Counted from the first letter of the stretch, positions 32,928 through 42,546 are shown. The stretch: DNA of 64,000 nt from JBBQLG01 sp964251665 (GCA_964251665.1 CAXUKO010000003.1:458809-522808); one strand, 5' to 3'. Program-made: numbers and translations. The notes: generated by a model from the letters alone, not told the origin.

Positions 32928-34225
32928 CCACTCGTAGCGGGCATAAACTGGCGGGGGCCAATGGTTACTTTGCTTTCGTCCAGCAGCAGGTCCTGCGTTT
33001 TGGCCGCCTGAGCCGCGATCCTGTTGAAGGTAGTATCAATGTCCTGCAAAGCTCCGAATACGGTGGCCTGCTGACCGCTCAGGGTTGCCAGATTCTGAAA
33101 CTGACTGTCGTCGCCAAACAACAATTCGCCGTACTGAATGCCGGTCATGGCGGACTGGTAGTCAGCTATTAATTTTTTGAGTGCTGCCTGTTGGTTAGCC
33201 CATTCACCGGCGGCATTGGTCAGGGTGGTATTGTCCTGCCGCTGCCGCTGTTGCAGAAACATTACCCGTATCCGGTGGTCTTCGTCCGGGTTGGTCAGTA
33301 GCCAGGCGACACCGGATTTGCCCTGCCGTTTGGCTTCCGCAATGCCCTCGGCGGATTGCTTCCTGCCTGCTTCGGTGATTGCTTGCTGAAGAGCAGTCAT
33401 GGCCTGGTCATCCTGCCGCTGTTGCTGGTCGGCCAGGGCTTTTATGGTTTTGGCCAGGCTGGTAAGGGCTTCCTGCAACGTTCTGGTTTTGGCAATGGCT
33501 ACTCCAACAGGTGCCGATGGGGCGGGCGTTGCCGAAGCCGGGCCGTCGAGCATGTCGCCGAAACCAGCACCGCCCGCATCGGTTTTAGGCTGTGAACGCC
33601 GTTTCGATTCATCGTAGCCTTTTGCTTTTTTCTGCTGCTCAATAAAGGTCTGTTTCTCGGCCGGGCTCATGTTTTTCCACCGCTCGCGCATGGCCGGGTC
33701 CTGCATCAGGGCCATCATATCGGCCTGCATGGGGTTGCCGGTTGGCGGCATGGCCGCTGGTGCTGCCAGTACGCCCTGCTGCTGCATCAGGGCCATTTTT
33801 TGCTGGGGCGTCATGGCCTCAAATTGTTTCTGAAAGGCCGGGTCCTGCATTTTCCGGGCAAAGTCGATACGATCACCTGACCCGGCTCCACCCAGCTTTT
33901 CTTTTTTAGCGTAAGCTATCTTTTGATCATCGGTCATTTTATCGACTCCGTCGGCTTTAAACTTGGCGTCGGTAGCTACGGCCTGTTTCTGCATCCGAAT
34001 GCTGATGGGGTTTAAGGTCTGGATTTTCTCCATCAACCCGCGCAGCTGATCGGCGTAGGACAGGTAACGGTCGCTGAGGTTGGTGCCCATTGCCAGCGCA
34101 TCCTGCGTGGTAGCGGGCAGTTTGGGCAGCTGAGTCAGCAGCGAGCCAATGTCGGTGCGCTGCGGAGTCTGCGCCGAAGCTGCGACTGCCAGCAGCAGGG
34201 CGAATACGAAAAGGTACTGCTTCAT
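32924..34225 (-). CDS. Secreted Gln/Met-rich helical protein
   Basis: 433 residues with a signal peptide (FALLLAVAASAQ). The mature protein is largely helical and low-complexity: DPAFQKQFEAMTPQQKMALM, DPAMRERWKNMSPAEKQTFI (repeated DPA...R/K...MTP/MSP units), and a C-terminal coiled-coil half (SLAKTIKALADQQQRQDDQA). The repeated DPAxxxxxxxMxPxxK units hint at short helical repeats. No catalytic motif was seen; a periplasmic scaffold is a guess. Overlaps the next gene by 4 nt. Confidence 0.7.
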   Translation of the reverse strand: MKQYLFVFALLLAVAASAQTPQRTDIGSLLTQLPKLPATTQDALAMGTNLSDRYLSYADQLRGLMEKIQTLNPISIRMQKQAVATDAKFKADGVDKMTDDQKIAYAKKEKLGGAGSGDRIDFARKMQDPAFQKQFEAMTPQQKMALMQQQGVLAAPAAMPPTGNPMQADMMALMQDPAMRERWKNMSPAEKQTFIEQQKKAKGYDESKRRSQPKTDAGGAGFGDMLDGPASATPAPSAPVGVAIAKTRTLQEALTSLAKTIKALADQQQRQDDQAMTALQQAITEAGRKQSAEGIAEAKRQGKSGVAWLLTNPDEDHRIRVMFLQQRQRQDNTTLTNAAGEWANQQAALKKLIADYQSAMTGIQYGELLFGDDSQFQNLATLSGQQATVFGALQDIDTTFNRIAAQAAKTQDLLLDESKVTIGPRQFMPATSG

Positions 34226-34264
34226 GACGTAGTGGTTTTAAGGGTGGTTCTTTTCGCTCAGCGA

Positions 34265-35230
34265 TCAGTCATTGGCTTTTAGCTGTACACCACCCGCCGA
34301 GTGCAGCATAATCTGTTGATCGGCGGGGTTGGTAAACTGGCTTATAAAGGAGCGTTGCAGCGGGCTGTCAACATGGGCCGGTGCGTCGTGTTTGCCCGGC
34401 TTCCGGTCCCGGTGGTTAATGACGTACCCATTGGCTGTCTCGACAATAGTCCAACCGAGCCAGTTCATGTAGTCGATCTGGTAATCAATAGTCATCCGCT
34501 CGCCCGTGAAACGCACGTTCACGTTTTTGATTAGGGTCTGGTCGTCGTTGCCCCACAAGAGCTTTGCTGTACAGACAGCCGGGTTGCAGCTGCCGCCCTG
34601 ATACTGTTTTGAATAAACAATGGTTGGATCGCCATCAAGTACCGCCGTGGTTTCGCCCGTTAGAAAATTCAGGGTTTTGGCCGTAAAATGGAACGCCTGA
34701 TTCACCTGCGTCGCCATACCCATATCGGCTACCGGCATATTTTTAGGGTTGCTGTTACCGCCATCGTAACAGCGGTAGTGCAACCCGTGAAAGTGCGTAA
34801 ATGTCCAGTGTTCGGCCAGAACGATAATCGTAAACGTAACGGTGATGGGCGCACCGCTGGCGGGTGTAACAATGGCTTTGATCTCGACCGGATTTTTGTC
34901 GGGCATTCTGGCTGGAGCTTCAAAGAAAAACTTACGCTCCATACTGCGGGAGTACTTGTTGTAAAACGTGCCCGTCAGGACGGCTCCGTACGGGTCGAGC
35001 TGGTCGGGGCGGCTGGGTTGCCCATTGATAAAAAACTGAATGGGCAGGCTGGGGTTGGCCGCTTCGTTATGCGAGTACCGCAACTGCGTGTTCGTTGAGT
35101 TGCCCGTGCCGACGTTGAATGACTGAATGTCGCCGGTCAGTATTGCTTTGGGGCAGAGGATATACCACTCTTCGGCCCGTGTGACAACGGGAGTCAGCAG
35201 GAACAGGGCGGTTAGTACAATCGCTTTCAT
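34265..35230 (-). CDS. Secreted protein of unknown function
   Basis: 321 residues with a signal peptide (VLTALFLLTPVVTRAEE). Beta-rich mature part; three Cys-containing segments (WYILCPKAILTGDIQ, LHYRCYDGGNSN, GGSCNPAVCTAKLLWG) could form disulphides. GAPITVTFTIIVLAEHWTF and YQIDYMNWLGWTIVETANGY look like Ig-like strands. Starts inside the last codons of the upstream gene (ATGA overlap) and belongs to the same operon. No family recognised. Confidence 0.65.
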   Translation of the reverse strand: MKAIVLTALFLLTPVVTRAEEWYILCPKAILTGDIQSFNVGTGNSTNTQLRYSHNEAANPSLPIQFFINGQPSRPDQLDPYGAVLTGTFYNKYSRSMERKFFFEAPARMPDKNPVEIKAIVTPASGAPITVTFTIIVLAEHWTFTHFHGLHYRCYDGGNSNPKNMPVADMGMATQVNQAFHFTAKTLNFLTGETTAVLDGDPTIVYSKQYQGGSCNPAVCTAKLLWGNDDQTLIKNVNVRFTGERMTIDYQIDYMNWLGWTIVETANGYVINHRDRKPGKHDAPAHVDSPLQRSFISQFTNPADQQIMLHSAGGVQLKAND

Positions 35231-35898
35231 GGCCGTATCTGAACTTGTTCGATGATTGCTTCGGTACGTTCGTGCGGGTGGGTCGCCTTGTTCTCAATCC
35301 AGAACCGGATCTTCCAGATGTACATCGGGCAGCCGGGCGGCACAGCCGATGGGTCGGCCGGGTTGGTGAATACGGCGTCAAAAGTCACGGTTTGGCTTGT
35401 TCCGGCTGCTGGCAGCGTAACGGGCCCGCTGCCAAACGGGCTTTTAAGCTGGCAGTCGCAGGTCAGGTCGGGCGTCAGCCTGCCCGGCTCGTTGTTGCGC
35501 GAGTCGAGCAAGACGTCGGCTTTCAGGATGTCGGCGGAGTCGGGCACAAACCGGTAGCGCACCTGAAGCCGAACCGACTTTTCGGCCGTGGGCATGAACG
35601 GTACCAGCCGACTGGTCAGCATCCCACCGTCGAAGCTGACAATTGCCGGTGCTTCTTCCCGGTGCACCACCCGCTTTACGGTCAGTTTAGCCCCTGCCGT
35701 TTCCGCCGGTTCTACCAGGGTGCGCAACAGTTTGCCTCTGTCGTCGTAGACGTTATTGGATTGCCAGCCGGTTGGCTCGGGACCGGTCCAGCGGCTGAAA
35801 TCTGCATTGGGAATTTGTTGTAACGCCTGGGCTGTCGAACAGTATCCCTGAAGCAGGAGCAGGCTGGTGAGCAGCGATTTATACATATTACTTACCAA
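35227..35898 (-). CDS. Secreted protein with carbohydrate-binding-like beta-sandwich
   Basis: 223 residues with a signal peptide (LLLLQGYCSTAQA). It begins LQQIPNADFSRWTGPEPTGW, the usual opening of secreted Bacteroidetes beta-sandwich modules (IPN-x-DF-x-x-W...P-x-GW), and continues with LQVRYRFVPDSADILKADVL and MYIWKIRFWIENK. It is therefore probably a CBM-like or PCMD-type domain. Overlaps the upstream gene by 11 nt and the downstream gene by 4 nt. Confidence 0.65.
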   Translation of the reverse strand: MVSNMYKSLLTSLLLLQGYCSTAQALQQIPNADFSRWTGPEPTGWQSNNVYDDRGKLLRTLVEPAETAGAKLTVKRVVHREEAPAIVSFDGGMLTSRLVPFMPTAEKSVRLQVRYRFVPDSADILKADVLLDSRNNEPGRLTPDLTCDCQLKSPFGSGPVTLPAAGTSQTVTFDAVFTNPADPSAVPPGCPMYIWKIRFWIENKATHPHERTEAIIEQVQIRP

Positions 35899-36382
35899 TG
35901 TCCATCACCGACCGGCACTGAATGGTCACCTGTAGTTTCACGCCGGCTTTGGTGGTGCCTTCGATGGTGCTGGTCGTATTGTTGCCCGACCCGGATAGGG
36001 AGGCTGTTCCTTTACCACCCGCGTCGCTGCCGCCAAATGATTTGGGTATTTTGCCAAATTCGTACGTGGTGCCTTTCATAATGTCGCCGAACCGCACCAT
36101 CAGGTAGCAGTCGCCGGTGCCGCCCGACTGCGCTTTCTTGGCGTCGCTGATGATGAGTTGTACGCTCGTCAGGCCGGTTTTAGCCCGCGTCGAATACTGG
36201 TTGCCAAACGAGTTTGCCCCGGTTGCGTTGCGGCTGCAGGTGGTTGCGGCCGATGACAGCGCATAGGTTCCGGCGTTGGCTCCCCCCGTAATGACTACGT
36301 TGATGGTTGATCCATCGGCAACGGGGTAATGGGTGGGCGAGGGATTGAAAGCAAGCGCGGTGAGTAACAGAAGGTAGTTCAT
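35888..36382 (-). CDS. Small secreted protein of unknown function
   Basis: 164 residues. The N-terminal hydrophobic stretch (YLLLLTALAFNPSP) is a likely signal peptide. The mature part is Gly/Ser/Thr-rich with beta character: INVVITGGANAGTYALSSAA, CYLMVRFGDIMKGTTYEFGK, GVKLQVTIQCRS; three Cys. First gene of the six-gene operon ending at 31111; a GC-rich hairpin precedes it. Confidence 0.65.
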   Translation of the reverse strand: MNYLLLLTALAFNPSPTHYPVADGSTINVVITGGANAGTYALSSAATTCSRNATGANSFGNQYSTRAKTGLTSVQLIISDAKKAQSGGTGDCYLMVRFGDIMKGTTYEFGKIPKSFGGSDAGGKGTASLSGSGNNTTSTIEGTTKAGVKLQVTIQCRSVMDIGK

Positions 36383-36414
36383 GGGATGTATCCGCTTCGG
36401 CGGTCTGACCGGAC

Positions 36415-36450
36415 GCCCACATCCGGTTTTTTGAAAGGCCGGACGTGGGC
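36415..36450. other. GC-rich hairpin between OmpA-like gene and six-gene operon
   Basis: GCCCACATCCGG (36415-36426) pairs with CCGGACGTGGGC (36439-36450) with one mismatch. In neither direction is it followed by a strong T run, so it may be a weak terminator for the OmpA-like gene or an RNA-stability element that uncouples it from the operon. Confidence 0.5.
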
Positions 36451-36479
36451 GCCGGAATGCCGTATCACTGAGATGCGGA

Positions 36480-37742
36480 TTACAGTTTCACAAACTCGAC
36501 GCGCCGGTTCAGGGCTTTGCCCTCGAAGGTGGCGTTGTCGCCAACGGGTTTAGTTTCGCCGTAGCCTTTGGCGGTCAGGCGACTGGCGTCGATGCCCATA
36601 CTGGTGAGCTGGGCTTTTACCGCATCCGCGCGTTTCTGGGAGAGCGTCATGTTGCTGGCGTCCGACCCGTCGGCATCGGTGAAACCGCCGATTTCGTAGC
36701 GCACACCACTATTTTCGGTCAGGTACTTCTGAATGGCGCTCAACTCGCCCATGCTTTCGGGCTTGATGGTAGCTTTGCCGTAATCGAAATTGATGCCGTA
36801 GGAAATGTACTTACCCTCGCCGAATTTCTGACCGATCACGTTGGCCCCGCCCCCTTCGGCCAAGTGTACGTTTTTGAAAATGATCGGTTCCTCCTGATTT
36901 CCGATGCCCCCGAACGACATGGAGGCCGCTATCCCTGTGTTGTTAGGGACATTGAGCACCCGATACTGATCAACATAGAGTTTGATGGTCCGGCCTTTTA
37001 CAATCATTGCCACGTGGTGCCAACGGTCGATGTAGTTGTCATTGGCTATTTCGGCGGGCATGGCTGCACTCAATTCCCTGCCGCCTTCGCTCCCCTGGTA
37101 CTTAATGCTTACGCTCCCTTTATCGACGTGAACAGCCGTTATTTCGCTGTCTTCGGCATTCGTAAACCAGGTAATGATGCCATACGCACCTGCCGTCTGG
37201 TAATGGTCGAACTCGAGGGTAAACTCCCTGGGAATGTAAGTCTTTGTTTTCATCAGGGGTAGCACAACGGCGTAATTACCGTCGGTAATCTTCATTGCCA
37301 GTCCGTCGCCCACTTTATTCAATATGGCCTGACCCGCCCTGAGATCCCAGTGCTCGCCAAATTCGCCGTCCTGATCGGTATGGAAATCGTCTTCAAAAAT
37401 GAGTTTATTACCCGGCACAAAGTCGTAGTTGGCGTAGGAGCGCATACTGGGCGGACCGGCAACGGGAATAGTCTTCGCTGATGTAGTCGAACTGGTACTG
37501 TTATCCGTCGGCGTGGTGTTAGCACTGGTCTGGCCCGTTTGGGTGGTCGAGCCGGCGGGTTTTTTGCTGCCGTTTTTAATGCTCTCTTCGGTTTTGTCGA
37601 GGCCTTTGTTAATACCCTGGTCAATTTTGCTGTTGGCCCGGTTCGTTGCGGCATTCTCAACCCGGTTCATCAGATTGCCGAATTGCGCATTGGCCGTTAA
37701 GGTGAGCAGGAGTAAGGTAGCGGTCAGGAATTGAATTTTCAT
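36480..37742 (-). CDS. OmpA-family protein with LamG-like domain
   Basis: 420 residues with a signal peptide (ATLLLLTLTANAQ). Residues 20-85 are a helical, Thr/Ser-rich stalk. Residues about 110-290 form a LamG/DUF1080-like jelly roll (LIFEDDFHTDQDGEFGEHWD, FTLEFDHYQTAGAYGIITWF). The C-terminal 110 residues are an OmpA-type peptidoglycan-binding domain: GINFDYGKATIKPESMGEL, IGGFTDADGSDASNMTLSQK (D and the TD..G core), and LNRRVEFVKL. By family knowledge such proteins tether the outer membrane to murein; the jelly roll may bind a glycan. Close to the hybrid kinase gene ending at 37871, 128 nt upstream. Confidence 0.88.
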   Translation of the reverse strand: MKIQFLTATLLLLTLTANAQFGNLMNRVENAATNRANSKIDQGINKGLDKTEESIKNGSKKPAGSTTQTGQTSANTTPTDNSTSSTTSAKTIPVAGPPSMRSYANYDFVPGNKLIFEDDFHTDQDGEFGEHWDLRAGQAILNKVGDGLAMKITDGNYAVVLPLMKTKTYIPREFTLEFDHYQTAGAYGIITWFTNAEDSEITAVHVDKGSVSIKYQGSEGGRELSAAMPAEIANDNYIDRWHHVAMIVKGRTIKLYVDQYRVLNVPNNTGIAASMSFGGIGNQEEPIIFKNVHLAEGGGANVIGQKFGEGKYISYGINFDYGKATIKPESMGELSAIQKYLTENSGVRYEIGGFTDADGSDASNMTLSQKRADAVKAQLTSMGIDASRLTAKGYGETKPVGDNATFEGKALNRRVEFVKL

Positions 37743-37870
37743 GGTTTGTCTGGCTTTGATTGAACCATGACAAACGTAGTGAATACGTTGACAAACAGGT
37801 TACTATCGGTGTAACATTGTTTGGCTGCGATGTAACAGCCCGGTCAGTGGTCGAAGGCTGGCGCGACCGT

Positions 37871-40147
37871 TTAGCTAACGGGTCGATTCACTTCGGAAGG
37901 CAGGGTGCCAAACTGTTCGCGAAAAGCCCTGGTGAAGTACGACAAACTCTCAAACCCTACCTGATACGCCACCTCGGACACGGATGCTGACCGGCCCGCG
38001 AGCAGATCAGCGGCCCGCTGCAGCCGCAGGTACCGCACAAATTCGGTGGCCGACTGGTTGCTGATTGCTTTTAGCTTGCGGTGAAGCTGCATTCGGCTCA
38101 GGTTGAGTTCGGCGGCTAACGCTTCTACCGTAAAGCCCGAATGACCCATCTCGCGTTCGACTACGGCAATGGCGCGTTGCAGAAATTGCTCTTCAACCGA
38201 CGTGATCACTACATCGGCGGGCTTGAGCCGGAGTTCGCGGCTAAACCGCTGCCGTAGTTTCCGGCGCTGACTGAGCAGGTTCTGCACCCGTACCCGTAAC
38301 TCGACGGGGTGAAACGGCTTGGTCAGGTATTCGTCGGCTCCCCGCTCGAAACCCGTAATGCGGCTGTCGGTATCGGCCCGGGCCGTGAGCATGATCACCG
38401 GAATGTGATCGGTCGTAGCCTCGTTTTTCAGCACCTGACAAAAGGCAAATCCATCCAGCTGCGGCATCATCAGATCGCAGATAATGAGGTCTGGCACGAG
38501 TTCACCCGCTTTTGCCAGTCCCTCGCGGCCATTCGTCGCTTCCTGAATGCGGTAGGCGTCGGTCAGTACCTGCCGAAGGTAAGCCCGCACGTCGGCATTG
38601 TCATCCACCAGCAGAAGCAGGGGTTTGTCGGTGCTGCTCGTATCGGCCGCATCCGTACCAGTTGTGGCCGTTGGCTCGGGTTCGCCGAATGGCATAAACG
38701 GAGCGGTTTCAATGGGCGTAACGTCAATTTTACCGGCCCACGTCTCCGCATCCACCGGTAGCGCAACGGTAAAGGTTGTTTCCTGCTGAACAACGCTGTG
38801 TACGGTAACTGTCCCCTTCAGCACGTTAACCAGTTCGCGCACCAGCGCCAGGCCGATACCTGTGCCGCCAACCGGCGATTCGGCTCCGGTCTGGTAGAAC
38901 CGGTTGAAAATGAGCGCCTGTTGCTCGGGCGGAATGCCGACGCCGGTGTCGCTGACCTGAATAACGGCCGTGCGGTTATCCGCTTCGTAACGCAGCCGTA
39001 CGGTTACGGTTCCGCCGTCGGGTGTGAACTTAAGCGCATTGGTAAGCAGATTCGAGACGATTTTTTCGAGTTTGTCCCGGTCAAAAAAAGCGGGAGTGGT
39101 ACTGTCCTCGCCCAAAAAGGTCAGCCCGATGTCGCGGCTGTCGGCCAGTGACGAAAACGACCCAACCAGCCGTTTCAGCCATTCGGTCAGGTTGCCGGGC
39201 CGGATACTGGGTTTAAGCTGACCCGCGTCGAGCTTGGTCAGGTCTAATAACTGGTTCACTAAGGTGAGCAGCCGGGTGGCCTGCCGGTACATCATGGCAA
39301 CTAATTCATCCTGGGGCTGTTGCCGGTTCAGGTCCGATAATGGCCCCAGTAACAGGGTTAACGGGGTACGGAATTCGTGCGAGATATTGGTGAAAAAATG
39401 GGTTTTCAACTGCTCAATGGTACGCTGTTCCCGTTCGAGCCGCAGGGTTTGTTCGGCCCGGATTTTGTCGATTTCGGTCTGCTTGTTCTTGAAACTCAGG
39501 CCCAGCGAAAAGCAGAGCAGTTCGAGTACAATGCCCGCCTGCATAAAAATCATCGGGTCGGCCCATAAGCTGGTATCGAGGGTTTCATTGTTGAGCCGCA
39601 TCGACAGGATCATAGACGTCAGGCTGAAAACCAGCAACAGCGCCGAGCCCGTTACAAAATAATAGAAGACATTGGAGCGGACCTGAAACGCCCGGCTAAT
39701 CCCCCAGATGGATACCAGTGCAATTGTACTGCGCACCAGTGTATGGATACCCTCGTGCGCGGGGTGAAGCGTCAGCGGAGTCAGAAAAATACAAACGATC
39801 CCGTCGAGGAGCACATATGCTACAATGACTGCCTGCATCCACCGGAATACGCGGTATACCCCTGGCAGGTGATGGCGCATGTCCAGGAACGAGAAGGCAA
39901 ACTGGTAATAGAGCACGTAGGCCAGCATGGGCAGGCCAATGCGGGTGAGGGGAAAGACGACTTGCTCGATGGCCGGATCGGCGAATGTATACGCGTTTTT
40001 GAAGAAGACATAGCCAAACCAGCAGGCTGCATAGAGGGCATAGATGCCATACGTTCGCTCGCGCATAACGATGGCCTGGGCACCCACGTAAAGCGTCATG
40101 ATGCCAACCATGCCCAGAAAGACCAAAACTGCCTGATCGTAGGTCAT
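37871..40147 (-). CDS. Hybrid sensor kinase with 7TM sensor, receiver and AraC-type output domain
   Basis: 758 residues. Seven hydrophobic helices fill residues about 1-210 (AVLVFLGMVGIMTLYVGAQA, YGIYALYAACWFGYVF, ...), resembling 7TMR-DISM sensors without the extracytoplasmic sugar-binding part. A HisKA domain carries H257 (TNISHEFRTPLTLLLGP), the ATPase domain shows SDTGVGIPPEQQ and GTGIGLALVREL, and a receiver carries D558 (LIICDLMMPQLDG). The C-terminus is an AraC-type HTH (LNLSRMQLHRKLKAI and VAYQVGFESLSYFTRAFRE). Sensing and DNA binding are thus in one polypeptide, as in Bacteroidetes HTCS proteins. The divergent GH88 gene at 40402 and the OmpA-like gene downstream are plausible targets. 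Confidence 0.92.
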   Translation of the reverse strand: MTYDQAVLVFLGMVGIMTLYVGAQAIVMRERTYGIYALYAACWFGYVFFKNAYTFADPAIEQVVFPLTRIGLPMLAYVLYYQFAFSFLDMRHHLPGVYRVFRWMQAVIVAYVLLDGIVCIFLTPLTLHPAHEGIHTLVRSTIALVSIWGISRAFQVRSNVFYYFVTGSALLLVFSLTSMILSMRLNNETLDTSLWADPMIFMQAGIVLELLCFSLGLSFKNKQTEIDKIRAEQTLRLEREQRTIEQLKTHFFTNISHEFRTPLTLLLGPLSDLNRQQPQDELVAMMYRQATRLLTLVNQLLDLTKLDAGQLKPSIRPGNLTEWLKRLVGSFSSLADSRDIGLTFLGEDSTTPAFFDRDKLEKIVSNLLTNALKFTPDGGTVTVRLRYEADNRTAVIQVSDTGVGIPPEQQALIFNRFYQTGAESPVGGTGIGLALVRELVNVLKGTVTVHSVVQQETTFTVALPVDAETWAGKIDVTPIETAPFMPFGEPEPTATTGTDAADTSSTDKPLLLLVDDNADVRAYLRQVLTDAYRIQEATNGREGLAKAGELVPDLIICDLMMPQLDGFAFCQVLKNEATTDHIPVIMLTARADTDSRITGFERGADEYLTKPFHPVELRVRVQNLLSQRRKLRQRFSRELRLKPADVVITSVEEQFLQRAIAVVEREMGHSGFTVEALAAELNLSRMQLHRKLKAISNQSATEFVRYLRLQRAADLLAGRSASVSEVAYQVGFESLSYFTRAFREQFGTLPSEVNRPVS

Positions 40148-40401
40148 CTGCCACTGAATAGAGAATGCGGTTTAGTATACGTTGACGCTGAGAGGCTGGA
40201 TGAACAGTACGCGAAAATTAGAGAATTAATTAGTTTTTTCGGCTGGTTATCAGGGCAGTTCGGTGGAATGGGGATTAAAAATGCAAACCTGTTATTATTA
40301 ACGATACCCACAGATGATCAGGTGTTTACAAACTCCGGTCGCGGCAATCGGTAGTTATCGCGGCAGGGCATCTTATAAGGAAAGTTATACTCCTGTTTGT
40401 C

Positions 40402-41586
40402 ATGATGAACCGATTTTTGATACCCGGGCTGCTACTGATCAGCCTGACGGCAACGGCACAAGCTCCCCTTAATGTTGATGCCGAATTTGCCTTTGCCAAC
40501 CAGCAATATGCGCGCATGTTGCAATCTCACCCCGACACTACCCGGTTTCCGCAGTCGACGAACCCCGACGGCAGTCCGCGCGATATGCCTTCGTCCTGGT
40601 GGTGCAGTGGTTTCTTTGGCGGTTCGCTCTGGTACATCTTCGAGCGTACGCAGGACCCGGCCATGAAAGCAGCCGCGCATCTATGGACAATGGCCGTTGC
40701 TAAAGAGCAGACCAACACGCATACTCATGACCTTGGGTTTATGCTCTACTGCCCGTTCGGCAATGGGTATCGGCTCACTAAAAACCCGGCCTATCGTCCC
40801 ATCATGCTGACCGGTGCGGCTTCGCTGGCTACCCGGTTTCGGCCCGATTATGGGGTAATCAAGTCGTGGGAGAAGTTTCAGACGTACGACTATCCGGTGA
40901 TTGTAGATAATATGATGAACCTGGAGTTCCTGTTCTGGGCGGCTAAAGCATCCGGCAATAAACGCTTCTATGACATCTGCGCATCTCATGCCGATAAAAC
41001 AATGGCAAACCATTACCGGCCGGATGCCAGCAGCTACCACGTGGTGTGTTATGGCGAAGGCGGTAAAGTACTGGCCCGTAAAACGGCGCAGGGAGCCGCT
41101 GATTCGTCGGCCTGGGCGCGGGGACAGGCCTGGGGTTTGTACGGCTACACCGTGATGTACCGCGAAACGAAGGATAAAAAGTACCTCACCTTCGCCCGAC
41201 GCATTGCTGATTTTTACCTCAATCATCCCAACCTTCCCGCCGACAAAATTCCGTACTGGGACTTTAATGCGCCTAACATACCGAACGAAGAACGCGATGC
41301 ATCGGCCGCAGCTATTACGGCGTCGGCCCTGCTGGAACTAAGTACCTATGGTGGGCCTTCGGCTAAAACCTATCATCAGGCGGCTGTACAGATGCTACAA
41401 ACGCTGTCGGGGCCAACCTACAAGGCTAAATTGGGTGAGAACAATAACTTCATTCTGAAGCATAGCGTGGGCCATAAGCCTGCCAAAAGTGAGGTAGACG
41501 TGCCACTGGTTTATGCGGATTATTACTACCTCGAAGCTCTGCTCCGCTACGACGCTCTGCGGAAGCATCCGAACCGGTTGTTTTGA
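40402..41586 (+). CDS. GH88 unsaturated glucuronyl/rhamnogalacturonyl hydrolase
   Basis: 394 residues with a signal peptide (LLLISLTATAQA). Family GH88 enzymes hydrate the double bond of unsaturated uronic acids left by polysaccharide lyases. The conserved core is present: PSSWWCSGFFGGSLWYIFER, the first catalytic Asp in THTHDLGFMLYC (D110), YPVIVDNMMNLEFLFWA with the second conserved Asp, SSAWARGQAWGLYGYTVMYR and ERDASAAAITASALLELS. Periplasmic. No lyase gene is adjacent. The divergent hybrid kinase may regulate it (inference). ATG at 40402 is followed directly by a second ATG. Confidence 0.93.
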   Translation: MMNRFLIPGLLLISLTATAQAPLNVDAEFAFANQQYARMLQSHPDTTRFPQSTNPDGSPRDMPSSWWCSGFFGGSLWYIFERTQDPAMKAAAHLWTMAVAKEQTNTHTHDLGFMLYCPFGNGYRLTKNPAYRPIMLTGAASLATRFRPDYGVIKSWEKFQTYDYPVIVDNMMNLEFLFWAAKASGNKRFYDICASHADKTMANHYRPDASSYHVVCYGEGGKVLARKTAQGAADSSAWARGQAWGLYGYTVMYRETKDKKYLTFARRIADFYLNHPNLPADKIPYWDFNAPNIPNEERDASAAAITASALLELSTYGGPSAKTYHQAAVQMLQTLSGPTYKAKLGENNNFILKHSVGHKPAKSEVDVPLVYADYYYLEALLRYDALRKHPNRLF

Positions 41587-41669
41587 CAAGACTTAACATA
41601 AAAACAACCCGTTGCCGGTTCATTTGCCGGTGTAAACTCCATAGGTTTGCGGGATCTTAAGCACCCTGT

Positions 41670-42497
41670 ATGGAAACCTCCCGTCGTTCGTTTTTGAAAA
41701 CTTCCGTTGGGTCAGCGGCTGCGCTGGCCCCCGGAGTTTCCCTGTGGCCCGAACAGGCCGCAAAACCCGCTGACTCGGCCCGCGTGTTCCGCTTTGCTGT
41801 AGCCTCCGACGGACATTATGGGCAGCCCAATACTGATTTTAAGACGTACTTTCAGCAGGTGATCGCCAGTTTGAATGCCGAAAGAGAACGGTCGGGGTTA
41901 GATGCCTGCTTTTTCAACGGCGACCTGATTCACGACGAGCCACCGCTCATGGCCGAAGCCAAATCGTATTTCGACCAGTTGACCGTGCCGTATTACGTCA
42001 CCCGGGGGAACCACGATAAGGTGAGCCCGGCGGTATGGGAGCAGACCTGGGGTTATGCTGAAAACCACGTTGTTGATCTGGGTCTGTGCGCGTTTGTGCT
42101 GGGCAACACATCGAATGAAAAAGGTGAATACGTTTGCGCCGACCACCGCTGGCTGGGCAGTGCGCTCGACAAACTCCGTAAAAAGCTGCATGTGTTTGTG
42201 CTGCTGCACATTCCGCAGCGCAAGTGGACGGAGAATGGCATCGACTGCCCGCAGGTGATGGATACGCTGGCCCGCTACCCCAATATTAAGGCCGTTTTTC
42301 ACGGTCACGACCATAACGAAGATGCTGCACGTATGGCTGGTGCTACGCCGTACCTGTCGGACGGTCATTTTGGCGGCAGCTGGGGTACGGCCTATCATGG
42401 CTACCGAATCGTCGAGGTCTTTGCCGATGGGCGGGTGACTACCTATCAGTTCAACCCTGAGGTGAAGCCCATCATTAATGTTCGTACGCTGGGATAA
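41670..42497 (+). CDS. Tat-exported calcineurin-like metallophosphoesterase
   Basis: 275 residues. The twin-arginine signal SRRSFLKTSVGSAAALAPG points to Tat export with metals loaded in the cytoplasm. Metal-ligand motifs of the family: D-x-H in VASDGHYGQP, GD in FFNGDLIHDEPP, GNHD in VTRGNHDKVSP, a later His in FVLLHIPQRKW, and GHDH in FHGHDHNEDAAR. Likely a periplasmic phosphoesterase or pyrophosphatase; substrate unknown. 83 nt after the GH88 gene and 49 nt before the S1/P1 nuclease, same strand. Confidence 0.92.
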   Translation: METSRRSFLKTSVGSAAALAPGVSLWPEQAAKPADSARVFRFAVASDGHYGQPNTDFKTYFQQVIASLNAERERSGLDACFFNGDLIHDEPPLMAEAKSYFDQLTVPYYVTRGNHDKVSPAVWEQTWGYAENHVVDLGLCAFVLGNTSNEKGEYVCADHRWLGSALDKLRKKLHVFVLLHIPQRKWTENGIDCPQVMDTLARYPNIKAVFHGHDHNEDAARMAGATPYLSDGHFGGSWGTAYHGYRIVEVFADGRVTTYQFNPEVKPIINVRTLG

Positions 42498-42546
42498 CCG
42501 GCCTTGATTTTAGTTGTACCCCTACAAACTCAACGTTTTTTACGTT

